Both the position numbers and the translations under genes were made by a program. DNA of 24,700 bases from positions 1 to 24,700 of the forward strand of contig JAZUJE010000014.1 in NCBI GenBank assembly GCA_045642565.1. The letters are read 5' to 3'. Below, one piece after another: positions 1 to 6,241 of this stretch (positions are counted from its first letter, which is position 1; every line of letters begins with the position of its first letter). The notes below the pieces were generated by a model. The model worked only from the letters and a program-made list of their open reading frames with translations, ran no database searches and was not told the origin of the DNA. This DNA comes from UBA1764 sp045642565. Its GTDB lineage: Bacteria > Bacillota > Clostridia > Peptostreptococcales > Anaerovoracaceae.

Positions 1-737
1 GATTGATATTCTTCTAAATCTTGCTGGAAGGCTCTTTTGTTAAAAAAGAAGTGCGAGTTGTCTGATTCGTCAGCATGGCATTCTCTTATTACTTTTGCAG
101 GGCTGCCAACAGCTATGCAGTTTGCAGGGACATCCTTTGTCACTACAGAACCAACGCCAACCTCAGATCCTTCTCCAATGGTTACACCACCCAAAATGGT
201 AGCTCCGCAGAAAATGGTTGAGCGGTCCTTTATATAAACCGGTTTGTAAACTCTATCCATATGGTTCTCTTCACTGTGACCATGGGAAAAGATTGTAACT
301 TTTTCTGCAAGCATTACATTGTTTCCAAAAGTAACCGTTCCCTTGCTATCAATGAAGCAACCCATATTCCATGCTACAAAGTCTCCGACAGAAATCCTGT
401 GCCCAAAATTGAAAGTGCAATGTGGAGATGCGACAAATCCGGTACCACATTTTTTAAAGAGCTTTTCTGCAATCATTCTTCTATATGGGATTGAAAATCT
501 GCAGCTGATTCCAAGAGGAACTACATCTATTGCCTCCCATAAAATATGAAGATATCGTTGTTCTTGGGTATATGGGTCCTCTTTCATCATCGGAAGATAG
601 TCACTATAGATTTTCATGTTCTCTAGTGTTTCTTCGTCATATACCCTTGCGCCAATGAGTTCGAGGGCTCTTTCCATATTTTCTGTTGTCATTCCTTCGG
701 CAACATATTTTTCAAATGTCTTAAGTCTGTTATCCAT
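1..737 (-). CDS. Hexapeptide-repeat sugar/acyl O-acetyltransferase, C-terminus cut by window edge
   Basis: The frame starts at the ATG at 737-735 (MDNRLKTFEKYV) and stays open to base 1, so the 3' end lies outside the window. About 245 residues are visible. Residues 1-75 form a charged helical region that does not look like the usual maltose-acetyltransferase N-terminal domain. From about residue 95 the protein has left-handed beta-helix repeats: FNFGHRISVGD, TVTFGNNVMLAEKVTIFSHGH, then CGATILGGVTIGEGSEVGVGSVVTKDVP. The segment ends with the family signature AVGSPAKVIRE. The SHGHSEE segment supplies the probable catalytic histidine. Enzymes of this fold transfer an acetyl group from acetyl-CoA to sugar hydroxyls, in the cytoplasm. 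The exact substrate cannot be told. No strong ribosome binding site precedes the start. The gene diverges from the membrane protein at 883. Confidence 0.85.
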   Translation of the reverse strand, partial: MDNRLKTFEKYVAEGMTTENMERALELIGARVYDEETLENMKIYSDYLPMMKEDPYTQEQRYLHILWEAIDVVPLGISCRFSIPYRRMIAEKLFKKCGTGFVASPHCTFNFGHRISVGDFVAWNMGCFIDSKGTVTFGNNVMLAEKVTIFSHGHSEENHMDRVYKPVYIKDRSTIFCGATILGGVTIGEGSEVGVGSVVTKDVPANCIAVGSPAKVIRECHADESDNSHFFFNKRAFQQDLEEYQ

Positions 738-798
738 ATTCTATTTACTTTGTAACAATGTACTAAACTTGACTTTTTAAGTCTCCACAGTATATCTT

Positions 799-828
799 AT
801 TATACTAATTTTGTAAAGAAATGTACAA
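799..828 (-). promoter_or_regulatory. Putative promoter of the acyltransferase gene
   Basis: On the minus strand TTGTAC (828-823) is followed after 18 bases by TATAAT (804-799). This would start transcription about 55 bases before the acyltransferase start. It was read by eye only. Confidence 0.4.
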
Positions 829-882
829 AAGAGATTTTTATAGTATACTATTTATATAATGAATATTATGGAGCGTTTTTAA

Positions 883-1497
883 ATGACTTTACTAAATAAT
901 CTGTTTGGGAAAGTGAATATTAGCTGGAAGAAGCTTATTCTTATGGCAGTGGTATGTGGTGTGGTTTCGGGCCTTTTATTATGCATACCATTTTTAGAAG
1001 GGACTTCTTTAGAAAATATAGGAGTTTGCTTTGAAGGGTGGATTTTCTTAGCCCTAATAATCATTTTGAACTCCGAAAAACCGTTGGAGGCTGCATTAAA
1101 GACCTTTGTCTTTTTTCTTGTGAGCCAGCCTATCATATATCTGGTGCAAGTTCCGTTCAGTTGGCTTCATTGGCAGATTTTTATGTATTACAAACGCTGG
1201 TTCATTTTCACTTTGCTGACTTTGCCTGGCGGGTTTATTGCCTGGTTTACGAAAAAGGGCAATGTTTTGAGCATGCTGATACTTGCAGTGGCAGATGGGC
1301 TGTTGATGTTTATGGAATTTCCGATGCATCTTCTAAGCTTAATACACCATTTTCCGCATCAGCTTATAGCCCTCTGCTTTATTTTGGCATCATCAGCATT
1401 TTATACATTGTATCTTCTGAAGGATAAAAAGCTACGTATTGCTTCATTTGCAATCAAGCTTATATTTCTTATAGCCGGAATTTTCTATTATCTCTAA
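883..1497 (+). CDS. Unrecognised multi-pass membrane protein
   Basis: This is a 204-residue protein I do not recognise. Hydrophobic segments near residues 17-38, 50-65, 72-92, 104-122, 127-150, 155-176 and 183-203 suggest six or seven membrane spans. No signal peptide or catalytic motif is visible. A polar stretch with paired histidines (LIHHFPHQL) lies around residue 155. The start is supported by a short GGAG at 870-873, about 9 bases upstream, and a TATAAT-like -10 at 855-860 without a clear -35. The gene is flanked by a divergent gene upstream and a convergent gene downstream, so it looks singly transcribed. It ends 58 bases before the stop of the convergent UPF0316 gene. Function unknown. 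Confidence 0.75.
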   Translation: MTLLNNLFGKVNISWKKLILMAVVCGVVSGLLLCIPFLEGTSLENIGVCFEGWIFLALIIILNSEKPLEAALKTFVFFLVSQPIIYLVQVPFSWLHWQIFMYYKRWFIFTLLTLPGGFIAWFTKKGNVLSMLILAVADGLLMFMEFPMHLLSLIHHFPHQLIALCFILASSAFYTLYLLKDKKLRIASFAIKLIFLIAGIFYYL

Positions 1498-1555
1498 GTT
1501 TGCAGCCATTGAATTTGTAATGATGTATTCTTTTTGAGCTGCGGTTGGCGCGGTA

Positions 1556-2083
1556 TTATTTTCTTGCGCCGCTATATCCTCCGGCATATGCCTTGGTATC
1601 GCGTATGATAATAAAAGATTTTGGGTCAAGTTCTTTGATTTTATTCTTAAACTTTTCTACCTTCTTTTTGTCAACATCGCAGATAATCATATATTTTGGT
1701 TCTCCGAATTCTGACTCATTAACATTAATGACAGTTAATGGATAGCCTTTTTCTCTCATTCTGTTTGGTATTACATCAGATCTGTTAGATGTAATAACTT
1801 CGACTGTTACATGTCCCGGAACAAGAAGCTTAGCAAGTTTGCCACCAATAAAGGTTCCGCAAGCATACCCCAAAGCATAGGCTAAAGCCAGGTAAACGAG
1901 TGGATAATCTGAATTTAATGCATCGCGCACTACTACAAACCAGATAAAAACTTCTATAAAGCCTACGCAAGCGGCCAATCCGGATTTTTCTTTTACGGTT
2001 AGAACTGTTCTGATAGTTCCTAAGGATACATCAGCTATTCTTCCAAAGAATAATATTAAACAACTGGTAACTAATCCTCCCAT
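1556..2083 (-). CDS. UPF0316-type membrane protein (DUF5698 + DUF2179)
   Basis: The protein has 175 residues. The first 90 carry three hydrophobic spans, with the family signature FFGRIADVSLGTIRTVL near residue 12 and a glycine-rich LAYALGYACGTFIGGKLA segment around residue 70. The last 80 residues form a soluble domain of DUF2179 type (VTVEVITSNRSDVIPNRMREKG), a fold often appended to small membrane proteins. Members of this family are conserved in Bacillota; their molecular role is not established as far as I know. An AAGGAGG ribosome binding site lies 6 bases before the ATG, so the start is firm. It has its own promoter (2142-2114) and diverges from the Nudix gene. Confidence 0.85.
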   Translation of the reverse strand: MGGLVTSCLILFFGRIADVSLGTIRTVLTVKEKSGLAACVGFIEVFIWFVVVRDALNSDYPLVYLALAYALGYACGTFIGGKLAKLLVPGHVTVEVITSNRSDVIPNRMREKGYPLTVINVNESEFGEPKYMIICDVDKKKVEKFKNKIKELDPKSFIIIRDTKAYAGGYSGARK

Positions 2084-2113
2084 TTTTATACCTCCTTATT
2101 TATTGAAAACAAT

Positions 2114-2142
2114 ATTACACCACATATTGATCATTTTTGCAA
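2114..2142 (-). promoter_or_regulatory. Putative promoter of the UPF0316 gene
   Basis: Minus strand TTGCAA (2142-2137), 17-base spacer, TGTAAT (2119-2114), about 30 bases before the start codon. Confidence 0.5.
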
Positions 2143-2164
2143 GGAGAAAGTTGTGAATAATAGC

Positions 2165-2193
2165 TTTAGTGATGCTATTTTATGTTGTATAAT
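2165..2193 (+). promoter_or_regulatory. Putative promoter of the Nudix gene
   Basis: A consensus TATAAT (2188-2193), with TG directly before it, sits 17 bases after a weak TTTAGT. The predicted leader is about 57 bases. The -35 is poor, so confidence is moderate. Confidence 0.45.
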
Positions 2194-2256
2194 ACAGGCG
2201 AACTTAAATGATATGTAAGTGCATTGATTTGGTAGGGATAAGAAAAGATAAAAAAG

Positions 2257-2880
2257 ATGATTGCTAAAAAATTTACTAATAAAAAATCAATTCCGGGTGT
2301 CATTATTGATGATGCAAGCATTTGTTCGGCGGTGGTGATACCTGTTATAAAGGTAGATGGCAAAAACCACATTTTATTTGAACGCAGAGCTTCTGATTTA
2401 CCCGACCATCCGGGCGATATTTGTTTTCCGGGAGGGGTAATTGAATCGGGAGAAACAGCAGAAGATGCTGCCGTTAGAGAGACTTGCGAAGAGCTTTTAA
2501 TTAGTAAAAATCAGGTTAAAATGCTTGGCCCAAGCTATGTTTTAAGTCAATTCGGACTAACTATTTTTCCTTATGTAGCCTATTTAGAAGACTATAAAGG
2601 CACATTTAGTCAGGACGAAACCGGAGAAGTGTTTACAGTGCCTCTTGAATTTTTCATTAAAACAAATCCGGAAAAACATAATGTCGAATGGGTTCGAAAA
2701 ATGTCTGAAGATTTTCCCTATGACAAGATTGTCGGTGGGAAAAATTATAAATGGCGCAACAACCACCACACTGAATTGTTTTATGAATATGATGACAAAG
2801 TGATTTGGGGAATAACGGCAAGGATAGTTTACTATGCATTGATTGGACATGCAGTAAAAGAATACGCATTAGATAAATAG
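2257..2880 (+). CDS. Nudix hydrolase, CoA-pyrophosphatase type
   Basis: A 207-residue cytoplasmic hydrolase that cleaves a nucleoside-diphosphate linkage. The Nudix box spans residues 60-82: G60, E66, R74, E75, E78 and E79 are all present, but the glycine normally following EE is replaced by leucine (EELL). Just upstream, LFERRASDLPDHPGDICFPGG fits the extra motif of the coenzyme A diphosphatase subfamily (NudL/YeaB), so CoA or its derivatives are the likely substrate. The conserved GD before ICFPGG is typical of that branch. The N-terminus begins with a lysine-rich stretch. The ribosome binding site is weak (GGTAGGGATAAG about 17 bases away), so the start is less certain than the frame. A promoter begins 9 bases after the stop codon. 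Confidence 0.85.
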   Translation: MIAKKFTNKKSIPGVIIDDASICSAVVIPVIKVDGKNHILFERRASDLPDHPGDICFPGGVIESGETAEDAAVRETCEELLISKNQVKMLGPSYVLSQFGLTIFPYVAYLEDYKGTFSQDETGEVFTVPLEFFIKTNPEKHNVEWVRKMSEDFPYDKIVGGKNYKWRNNHHTELFYEYDDKVIWGITARIVYYALIGHAVKEYALDK

Positions 2881-2888
2881 ACTTATAC

Positions 2889-2918
2889 TTGACAAAATAG
2901 TCATTCTTATTGCATAAT
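2889..2918 (+). promoter_or_regulatory. Strong putative promoter in a gene-free gap
   Basis: TTGACA (2889-2894), 18-base spacer, CATAAT (2913-2918) preceded by TTG. The predicted start, near 2925, coincides with the first base of a hairpin. The nearest downstream coding start is 250 bases away, past two terminator-like hairpins. Confidence 0.55.
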
Positions 2919-2924
2919 TAAATT

Positions 2925-2992
2925 GATCCCTGGAAGGGTCATACATTTTCCAAAAGGTTCTTTATTCTGCTGAATGGGAGCCTTTTATTTTG
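2925..2992 (+). ncRNA. Candidate small RNA of about 68 nt ending in an intrinsic terminator
   Basis: The predicted transcript opens with a hairpin at 2925-2940 (arm CCCT with AGGG, three-base loop, one bulge). A short single-stranded linker follows, then a long hairpin at 2952-2986 (arm AAAAGGTTC with GGGAGCCTTTT, inner stem ATTC/GAAT) and a T-rich tail. No ORF with a ribosome binding site fits inside. The second hairpin could instead be the terminator of the Nudix gene; the promoter lying between that gene and the hairpins is what favours an independent RNA. It does not match an RNA family I recognise. Confidence 0.4.
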
Positions 2993-3044
2993 CCTTTAAA
3001 AACATTGCAGAAAAGCAAGTTTTACTTATCAAAAACGTTGATTT

Positions 3045-3081
3045 GAAGGAAGTATCATAAATGGTGCTTCCTTCATTTTTG
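3045..3081 (+). terminator. Strong intrinsic terminator without an assigned gene
   Basis: The stem is 13 base pairs: GAAGGAAG (3045-3052) pairs with CTTCCTTC (3067-3074), five more inner pairs include two G-T wobbles, and the loop is TAAA. The tail is ATTTTT. It lies between the candidate small RNA and the TspO-like gene. The rest of the 2881-3169 gap shows nothing further I can support. Confidence 0.65.
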
Positions 3082-3169
3082 ATTGAGAATACTTGCATAT
3101 TTGATACCTTGTTTTCTTTTTTATGTATGCTATTTTTGAATTACAAAAGGGATAAAAGGAGGGATCAAT

Positions 3170-3934
3170 ATGAAAAACCAAATTTCTATTTTAAAAATTT
3201 TAAATTTATTTGCATTGATTGCTATGGTTGCTATTAATGCCTTAGCACAAAGTTTGCCTATTGGTGGATTAAACACACAGCAGATATCAGCGCTTTATCC
3301 AACGCTTATAACTCCGGCAGGAATAACATTTATGATATGGATTGTAATATATCTGCTTCTTGCACTATTTGTAGGTGAACAATTTTTTACTAAAGATGAT
3401 AAAGCAACAAGAAAAATAGGCATATTATTTGCATTGAGCTGCGGATTGAATATTGCGTGGATATTTTTCTGGCATTATCAACTGATGCTATTCGCTACCA
3501 TTAGTATAATTTTATTATGGATATGTCTTTATATGATAAGCAAAAGTACTGATGGCGAAAACTGGATGGTGAAAACCGGATTTTCAATTTACTATGCTTG
3601 GATTACTGTAGCGAGCATTATTCAACTGTTTATTTACTTTGCAAAAGTGTTCCCGGGGTTACATGTAAGATTAGTCGCAGTTTTGATTAGTGTGGCAGTT
3701 CTTCTTGCTCTACTGATTATCAGTTTGTATAGACTTATAAAGAAAGGTGATTTTTTATACGGAATTACTATGGCGTGGTCTATGCTTGGAATTTTCATCA
3801 GTCATATGGGCAGTGGATATAACAAAATGTATCCAATATTATGTGTTATTACCGGGGTAGGAATGACAGCAATAATCGTAACATGTATTCTTTGTCTAAA
3901 ACGTTGCTCAAAATGTTGTGACAGTATTAAATAG
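3170..3934 (+). CDS. TspO/MBR-like (tryptophan-rich sensory protein-like) membrane protein
   Basis: A 254-residue integral membrane protein with about seven hydrophobic segments. The conserved stretch near residues 44-61, LYPTLITPAGITFMIWI, matches the xxTPAGxTFxIWxxIY motif of the large clostridial family usually annotated as tryptophan-rich sensory or TspO/MBR-family protein. It is longer than classical TspO (about 160 residues) and has few tryptophans, so ligand binding as in TspO should not be assumed. The start is firm, with AGGAGG 6 bases upstream. A weak promoter candidate (TTGTTT, 16 bases, TATTTT with an upstream TG) lies near 3110-3137. The C-terminus is rich in lysine and cysteine (LKRCSKCCDSIK). 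The stop lies 3 bases from the stop of the convergent flavodoxin-fold gene. Confidence 0.65.
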   Translation: MKNQISILKILNLFALIAMVAINALAQSLPIGGLNTQQISALYPTLITPAGITFMIWIVIYLLLALFVGEQFFTKDDKATRKIGILFALSCGLNIAWIFFWHYQLMLFATISIILLWICLYMISKSTDGENWMVKTGFSIYYAWITVASIIQLFIYFAKVFPGLHVRLVAVLISVAVLLALLIISLYRLIKKGDFLYGITMAWSMLGIFISHMGSGYNKMYPILCVITGVGMTAIIVTCILCLKRCSKCCDSIK

Positions 3935-3937
3935 GTA

Positions 3938-4486
3938 CTATAGACAGATGTTCTGAATTGCAGAGTTTAATATTTCTTCGGCATTGTTGCCAACGATATC
4001 TAACATTTCTGCTTTGATTAGGCAGACTTCTGGTATGCCAAAGTAATCTGTACAAAGCGTGCTAAAATAATCAAAACTATATCGGCCATCGAAAGGTCCG
4101 CCGGAGGTGGTCACATAATAGAGCTTTTTAGCATTACAAAGGCCCTTTGGCATACCTTCTTCGTTGTAGCTGGAAACAATACCTGTAATATATATGTTTT
4201 CTACATATATTTTCAGTTTTGAAGGGAAAGATAAATCCCAAAATGGAGCTGCAATAACGATTTTATCAGCACTGGCAAATTGTCTTGCAAGAGCAAACTC
4301 TGCATCATCAAGTTTACCGGCTTCAAGCAAAGCATATCTTTTGCTTAACCTGTTTTCGTCTACGGGGGAAAGTGAATTTTCATATAACTTTATTTCTTCA
4401 TATTCTCCCAGTTTTTTCAATAGAGCATCTGCCAATCTTTTTGTTCGAGATTCTTTTCTCGGGCAACAGTTAATAAAAAGTACCAT
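3938..4486 (-). CDS. Flavodoxin-fold NAD(P)H-dependent FMN reductase / azoreductase-like protein
   Basis: The protein belongs to the Flavodoxin_2 (AcpD/MdaB-like) group. It opens with a beta strand and phosphate-binding loop (MVLFINCCPRKESRTKRLAD), has the APFWDLSFPSKLKIYVENI motif typical of FMN-dependent NADH azoreductases and quinone reductases, and later the flavin-contacting YYVTTSGGPF. It would bind FMN and reduce quinones, azo compounds or flavin in the cytoplasm. Length is 182 residues. An upstream ATG at 4498 gives four more residues, but that ATG overlaps the ribosome binding site: GGAGG at 4496-4492 lies 5 bases before the ATG at 4486, so I choose the shorter form. The gene is convergent with the TspO-like gene, with 3 bases between stops. 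Confidence 0.8.
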   Translation of the reverse strand: MVLFINCCPRKESRTKRLADALLKKLGEYEEIKLYENSLSPVDENRLSKRYALLEAGKLDDAEFALARQFASADKIVIAAPFWDLSFPSKLKIYVENIYITGIVSSYNEEGMPKGLCNAKKLYYVTTSGGPFDGRYSFDYFSTLCTDYFGIPEVCLIKAEMLDIVGNNAEEILNSAIQNICL

Positions 4487-4518
4487 CAAAACCTCCATAA
4501 AGTTATATTATCATCTAT

Positions 4519-4555
4519 ATTATACTATGTTTTTAACCATTATATATAGTATAAT
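4519..4555. promoter_or_regulatory. Inverted repeat forming a divergent promoter pair
   Basis: ATTATACTAT (4519-4528) is repeated inverted as ATAGTATAAT (4546-4555). Each arm contains a TATAAT facing outward, one toward the flavodoxin-fold gene and one toward the 4669 operon. The -35 boxes are weak, as expected if an activator or shared regulator acts here; this last point is inference. Confidence 0.45.
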
Positions 4556-4580
4556 GTTTATGTAAACTGGTGGATTTTGT

Positions 4581-4603
4581 GCTCGTATATAATTTATACG
4601 AGC
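4581..4603. promoter_or_regulatory. Perfect 9-bp-arm palindrome in the operon leader (operator or RNA hairpin)
   Basis: GCTCGTATA (4581-4589) and TATACGAGC (4595-4603) flank a 5-base loop. It lies about 20 bases downstream of the predicted transcription start and 65 bases before the first start codon of the 4669-9313 operon. No T-run follows on either strand, so it is not a terminator. It could be a repressor site or a 5'-UTR stem. Confidence 0.5.
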
Positions 4604-4668
4604 CAAAAAATATAGAGAAGTAAATTTCATTGCAGAAGAAAGTATAAATATTATTAAAGAGGTTCAGT

Positions 4669-5865
4669 ATGAAAAGAGCTATGACTAAAAAATTAATTGC
4701 AGGATTCATTCTGCTAACAATTTTACTCACAAGTGTTGCTTGCGGGCAAGGAGAGAAATTTGCAGATAATACGCGAGATATAAGCCCGGTATTTGAGTAT
4801 GTTTATGATGCTGGCACTTATACAGATCTCGACTACAAATTTGCAGAAGAATATTTCAATAAAGAATATAACAACTGGGGTGGTGGATGTTCTGCTATTG
4901 CCAAAACTTTGGAGAATGGAGAAACCATTGTCGGTAGAAATATGGACTTAAATATCAGTAATAAGGCTGCATATATTATGCGTACAAAGGTTGAGGGGTG
5001 CTATGAAACAATAGGCCTGGCTTATACCTTCCGTGATATTTCTCCTGATTGCAGTGAACTTACAGATTGTAAGATTTCCGGAGACTTCGAAAAGATTCTT
5101 CCATTCTTAGCTGATGATGTTCTTAATTCCGAAGGCTTATATGTAGAAGTAAATATGCGTAATGGAGAATCTTGGGCAACAGGAGAAGATAAGTATTCTT
5201 GCCAGGGTACAGATCCTAACTCAGATACAAAAGTTTATATGTTCTCAGTTGGTCGTTATATAGGCGAGCATTGTGCAACTGTTGACGAAGCCATTGAATA
5301 TGTAAAAACATTAGATGTTTATTCTAAACAAGGTTATTGGAATTATTGTTTCCTTTTAGCAGATGCAACAGGCCACTACGGCGTTCTTGAGTTTGCTATG
5401 GATGAGATGTTTTGGAACGATTATGCTCCGGCACAAACTAACTTCTATGTAGATGCATTTATGAATTCATTTGAAGAACTTAAATGTGGTGTTGGAAGAT
5501 ATAATGTGCTTATGGCCGGAATCGACGAAGTTTCCAATGAAGAAGAGATGTTTAATTTAATGGATCAGGTAACATATTATCAAGTATATGATCCTTATAG
5601 TTGTAAGTTTGATACCAGAAGTGAAAATGTAGGTATTCTTCCTTATGCTACATATGCTTTTACTATGGATGAAGCAAATAAAGATTTTGTACTTACATGC
5701 AGCGCACTAAACGGACATGAAGTTATTAGCTTAACCAGAGAAGAACAGCAGAATGCAAATTCTTATTGGGAATCATCATTTACAGAGGTTGTTAACTGTA
5801 ATGAAAGAACTATATTAGTAAGGTTCTTTGAAAATGATGAGAAAGTAATCAAGCTTAGTTTATGA
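4669..5865 (+). CDS. Lipoprotein Ntn-hydrolase, choloylglycine-hydrolase/penicillin-acylase type (linear amide C-N hydrolase)
   Basis: A 398-residue protein. Residues 1-25 are a lipoprotein signal peptide: MKRAMTKK, a hydrophobic core, then TSVAC with Cys25 as the lipidated residue. The enzyme core follows. Cys74 in GGGCSA, Arg90 and Asp93 in GRNMD have the same spacing (+16, +19) as Cys2, Arg18 and Asp21 of bile salt hydrolases. Asn258 (QTNFY) and Arg277 (GVGRY) are the probable remaining catalytic residues. Such enzymes cleave linear amides of bile acids, N-acyl amino acids or penicillin V. The nucleophile must become an N-terminal residue, so internal cleavage before Cys74 is expected after export; this is inference. 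Substrate unknown. AGAGG precedes the start. It heads a four-gene operon, with 8 bases to the next gene. Confidence 0.8.
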   Translation: MKRAMTKKLIAGFILLTILLTSVACGQGEKFADNTRDISPVFEYVYDAGTYTDLDYKFAEEYFNKEYNNWGGGCSAIAKTLENGETIVGRNMDLNISNKAAYIMRTKVEGCYETIGLAYTFRDISPDCSELTDCKISGDFEKILPFLADDVLNSEGLYVEVNMRNGESWATGEDKYSCQGTDPNSDTKVYMFSVGRYIGEHCATVDEAIEYVKTLDVYSKQGYWNYCFLLADATGHYGVLEFAMDEMFWNDYAPAQTNFYVDAFMNSFEELKCGVGRYNVLMAGIDEVSNEEEMFNLMDQVTYYQVYDPYSCKFDTRSENVGILPYATYAFTMDEANKDFVLTCSALNGHEVISLTREEQQNANSYWESSFTEVVNCNERTILVRFFENDEKVIKLSL

Positions 5866-5873
5866 GGTGAAAA

Positions 5874-6221
5874 ATGTCTAAAGTAAAAGTTGATGCTAAC
5901 GAGAAAATGCTATATCAACATTTACAAGGGGTTGAGGGTAAAATGACTCCCGAAGAGCAATATGCTATAAAAATGGAAGCATTGCAAGAGATAAAAGACA
6001 GTGGCATAGATTATTGTTCTTGCCCAAGTGAATGTCCTCACCATGGAAAGTGTTGGGAGTGCGTTTTAATACATCGTGGACATCGCGACCATCTCCCATA
6101 TTGTTTGTGGGATATGGTAAATGAAAAGCTTTATAATACTCAAAAATTAACTGAAGAGTCTTTAAAAAATTATGACCCAAGCAAATCACCATGCTTCGAT
6201 TGTTCTAAAAAGGACAAATAG
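5874..6221 (+). CDS. Small cysteine-rich, probably metal-binding protein (DUF6485-like motif)
   Basis: The protein has 115 residues and no signal peptide, so it is probably cytoplasmic, unlike its two lipoprotein neighbours. The core is a cysteine/histidine cluster at residues 48-77: C48, C50, C54, the HHG at 56-58, C60, C63, H67, H70, H73 and C77 in an LPYC motif. Two more cysteines (C107, C110) close the C-terminus. The CxC-x3-C-x5-C-x2-C-x3-H pattern with a following LPxC resembles the short clostridial proteins grouped as DUF6485; the likely role is binding zinc or an iron-sulfur cluster, but nothing shows the function. The N-terminal 45 residues are helical and charged. The start is supported by GAGGTG 7 bases upstream. 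It lies inside the operon, 20 bases before the decarboxylase gene. Confidence 0.7.
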   Translation: MSKVKVDANEKMLYQHLQGVEGKMTPEEQYAIKMEALQEIKDSGIDYCSCPSECPHHGKCWECVLIHRGHRDHLPYCLWDMVNEKLYNTQKLTEESLKNYDPSKSPCFDCSKKDK

Positions 6222-6241
6222 TAAATCACGAAAGGTTTAGT

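Noticed and set aside
37..549. Three overlapping plus-strand ORFs (66-77 codons)
   Set aside because: They are antisense shadows of the acyltransferase on the minus strand, with no ribosome binding sites and no recognisable motifs.
771..783. Short inverted repeat GACTTTTTAAGTC upstream of the acyltransferase
   Set aside because: Five-base arms in AT-rich DNA are expected by chance; no second copy supports an operator.
1547..1570. GGCGC/GCGCC inverted repeat at the end of the UPF0316 gene
   Set aside because: Five-base stem, 14-base loop and no T-run; not a convincing terminator.
2925..3169. Riboswitch leader for the TspO-like gene
   Set aside because: Two full terminators lie in the interval with no competing antiterminator arms visible, and the gene family is not a known riboswitch target.
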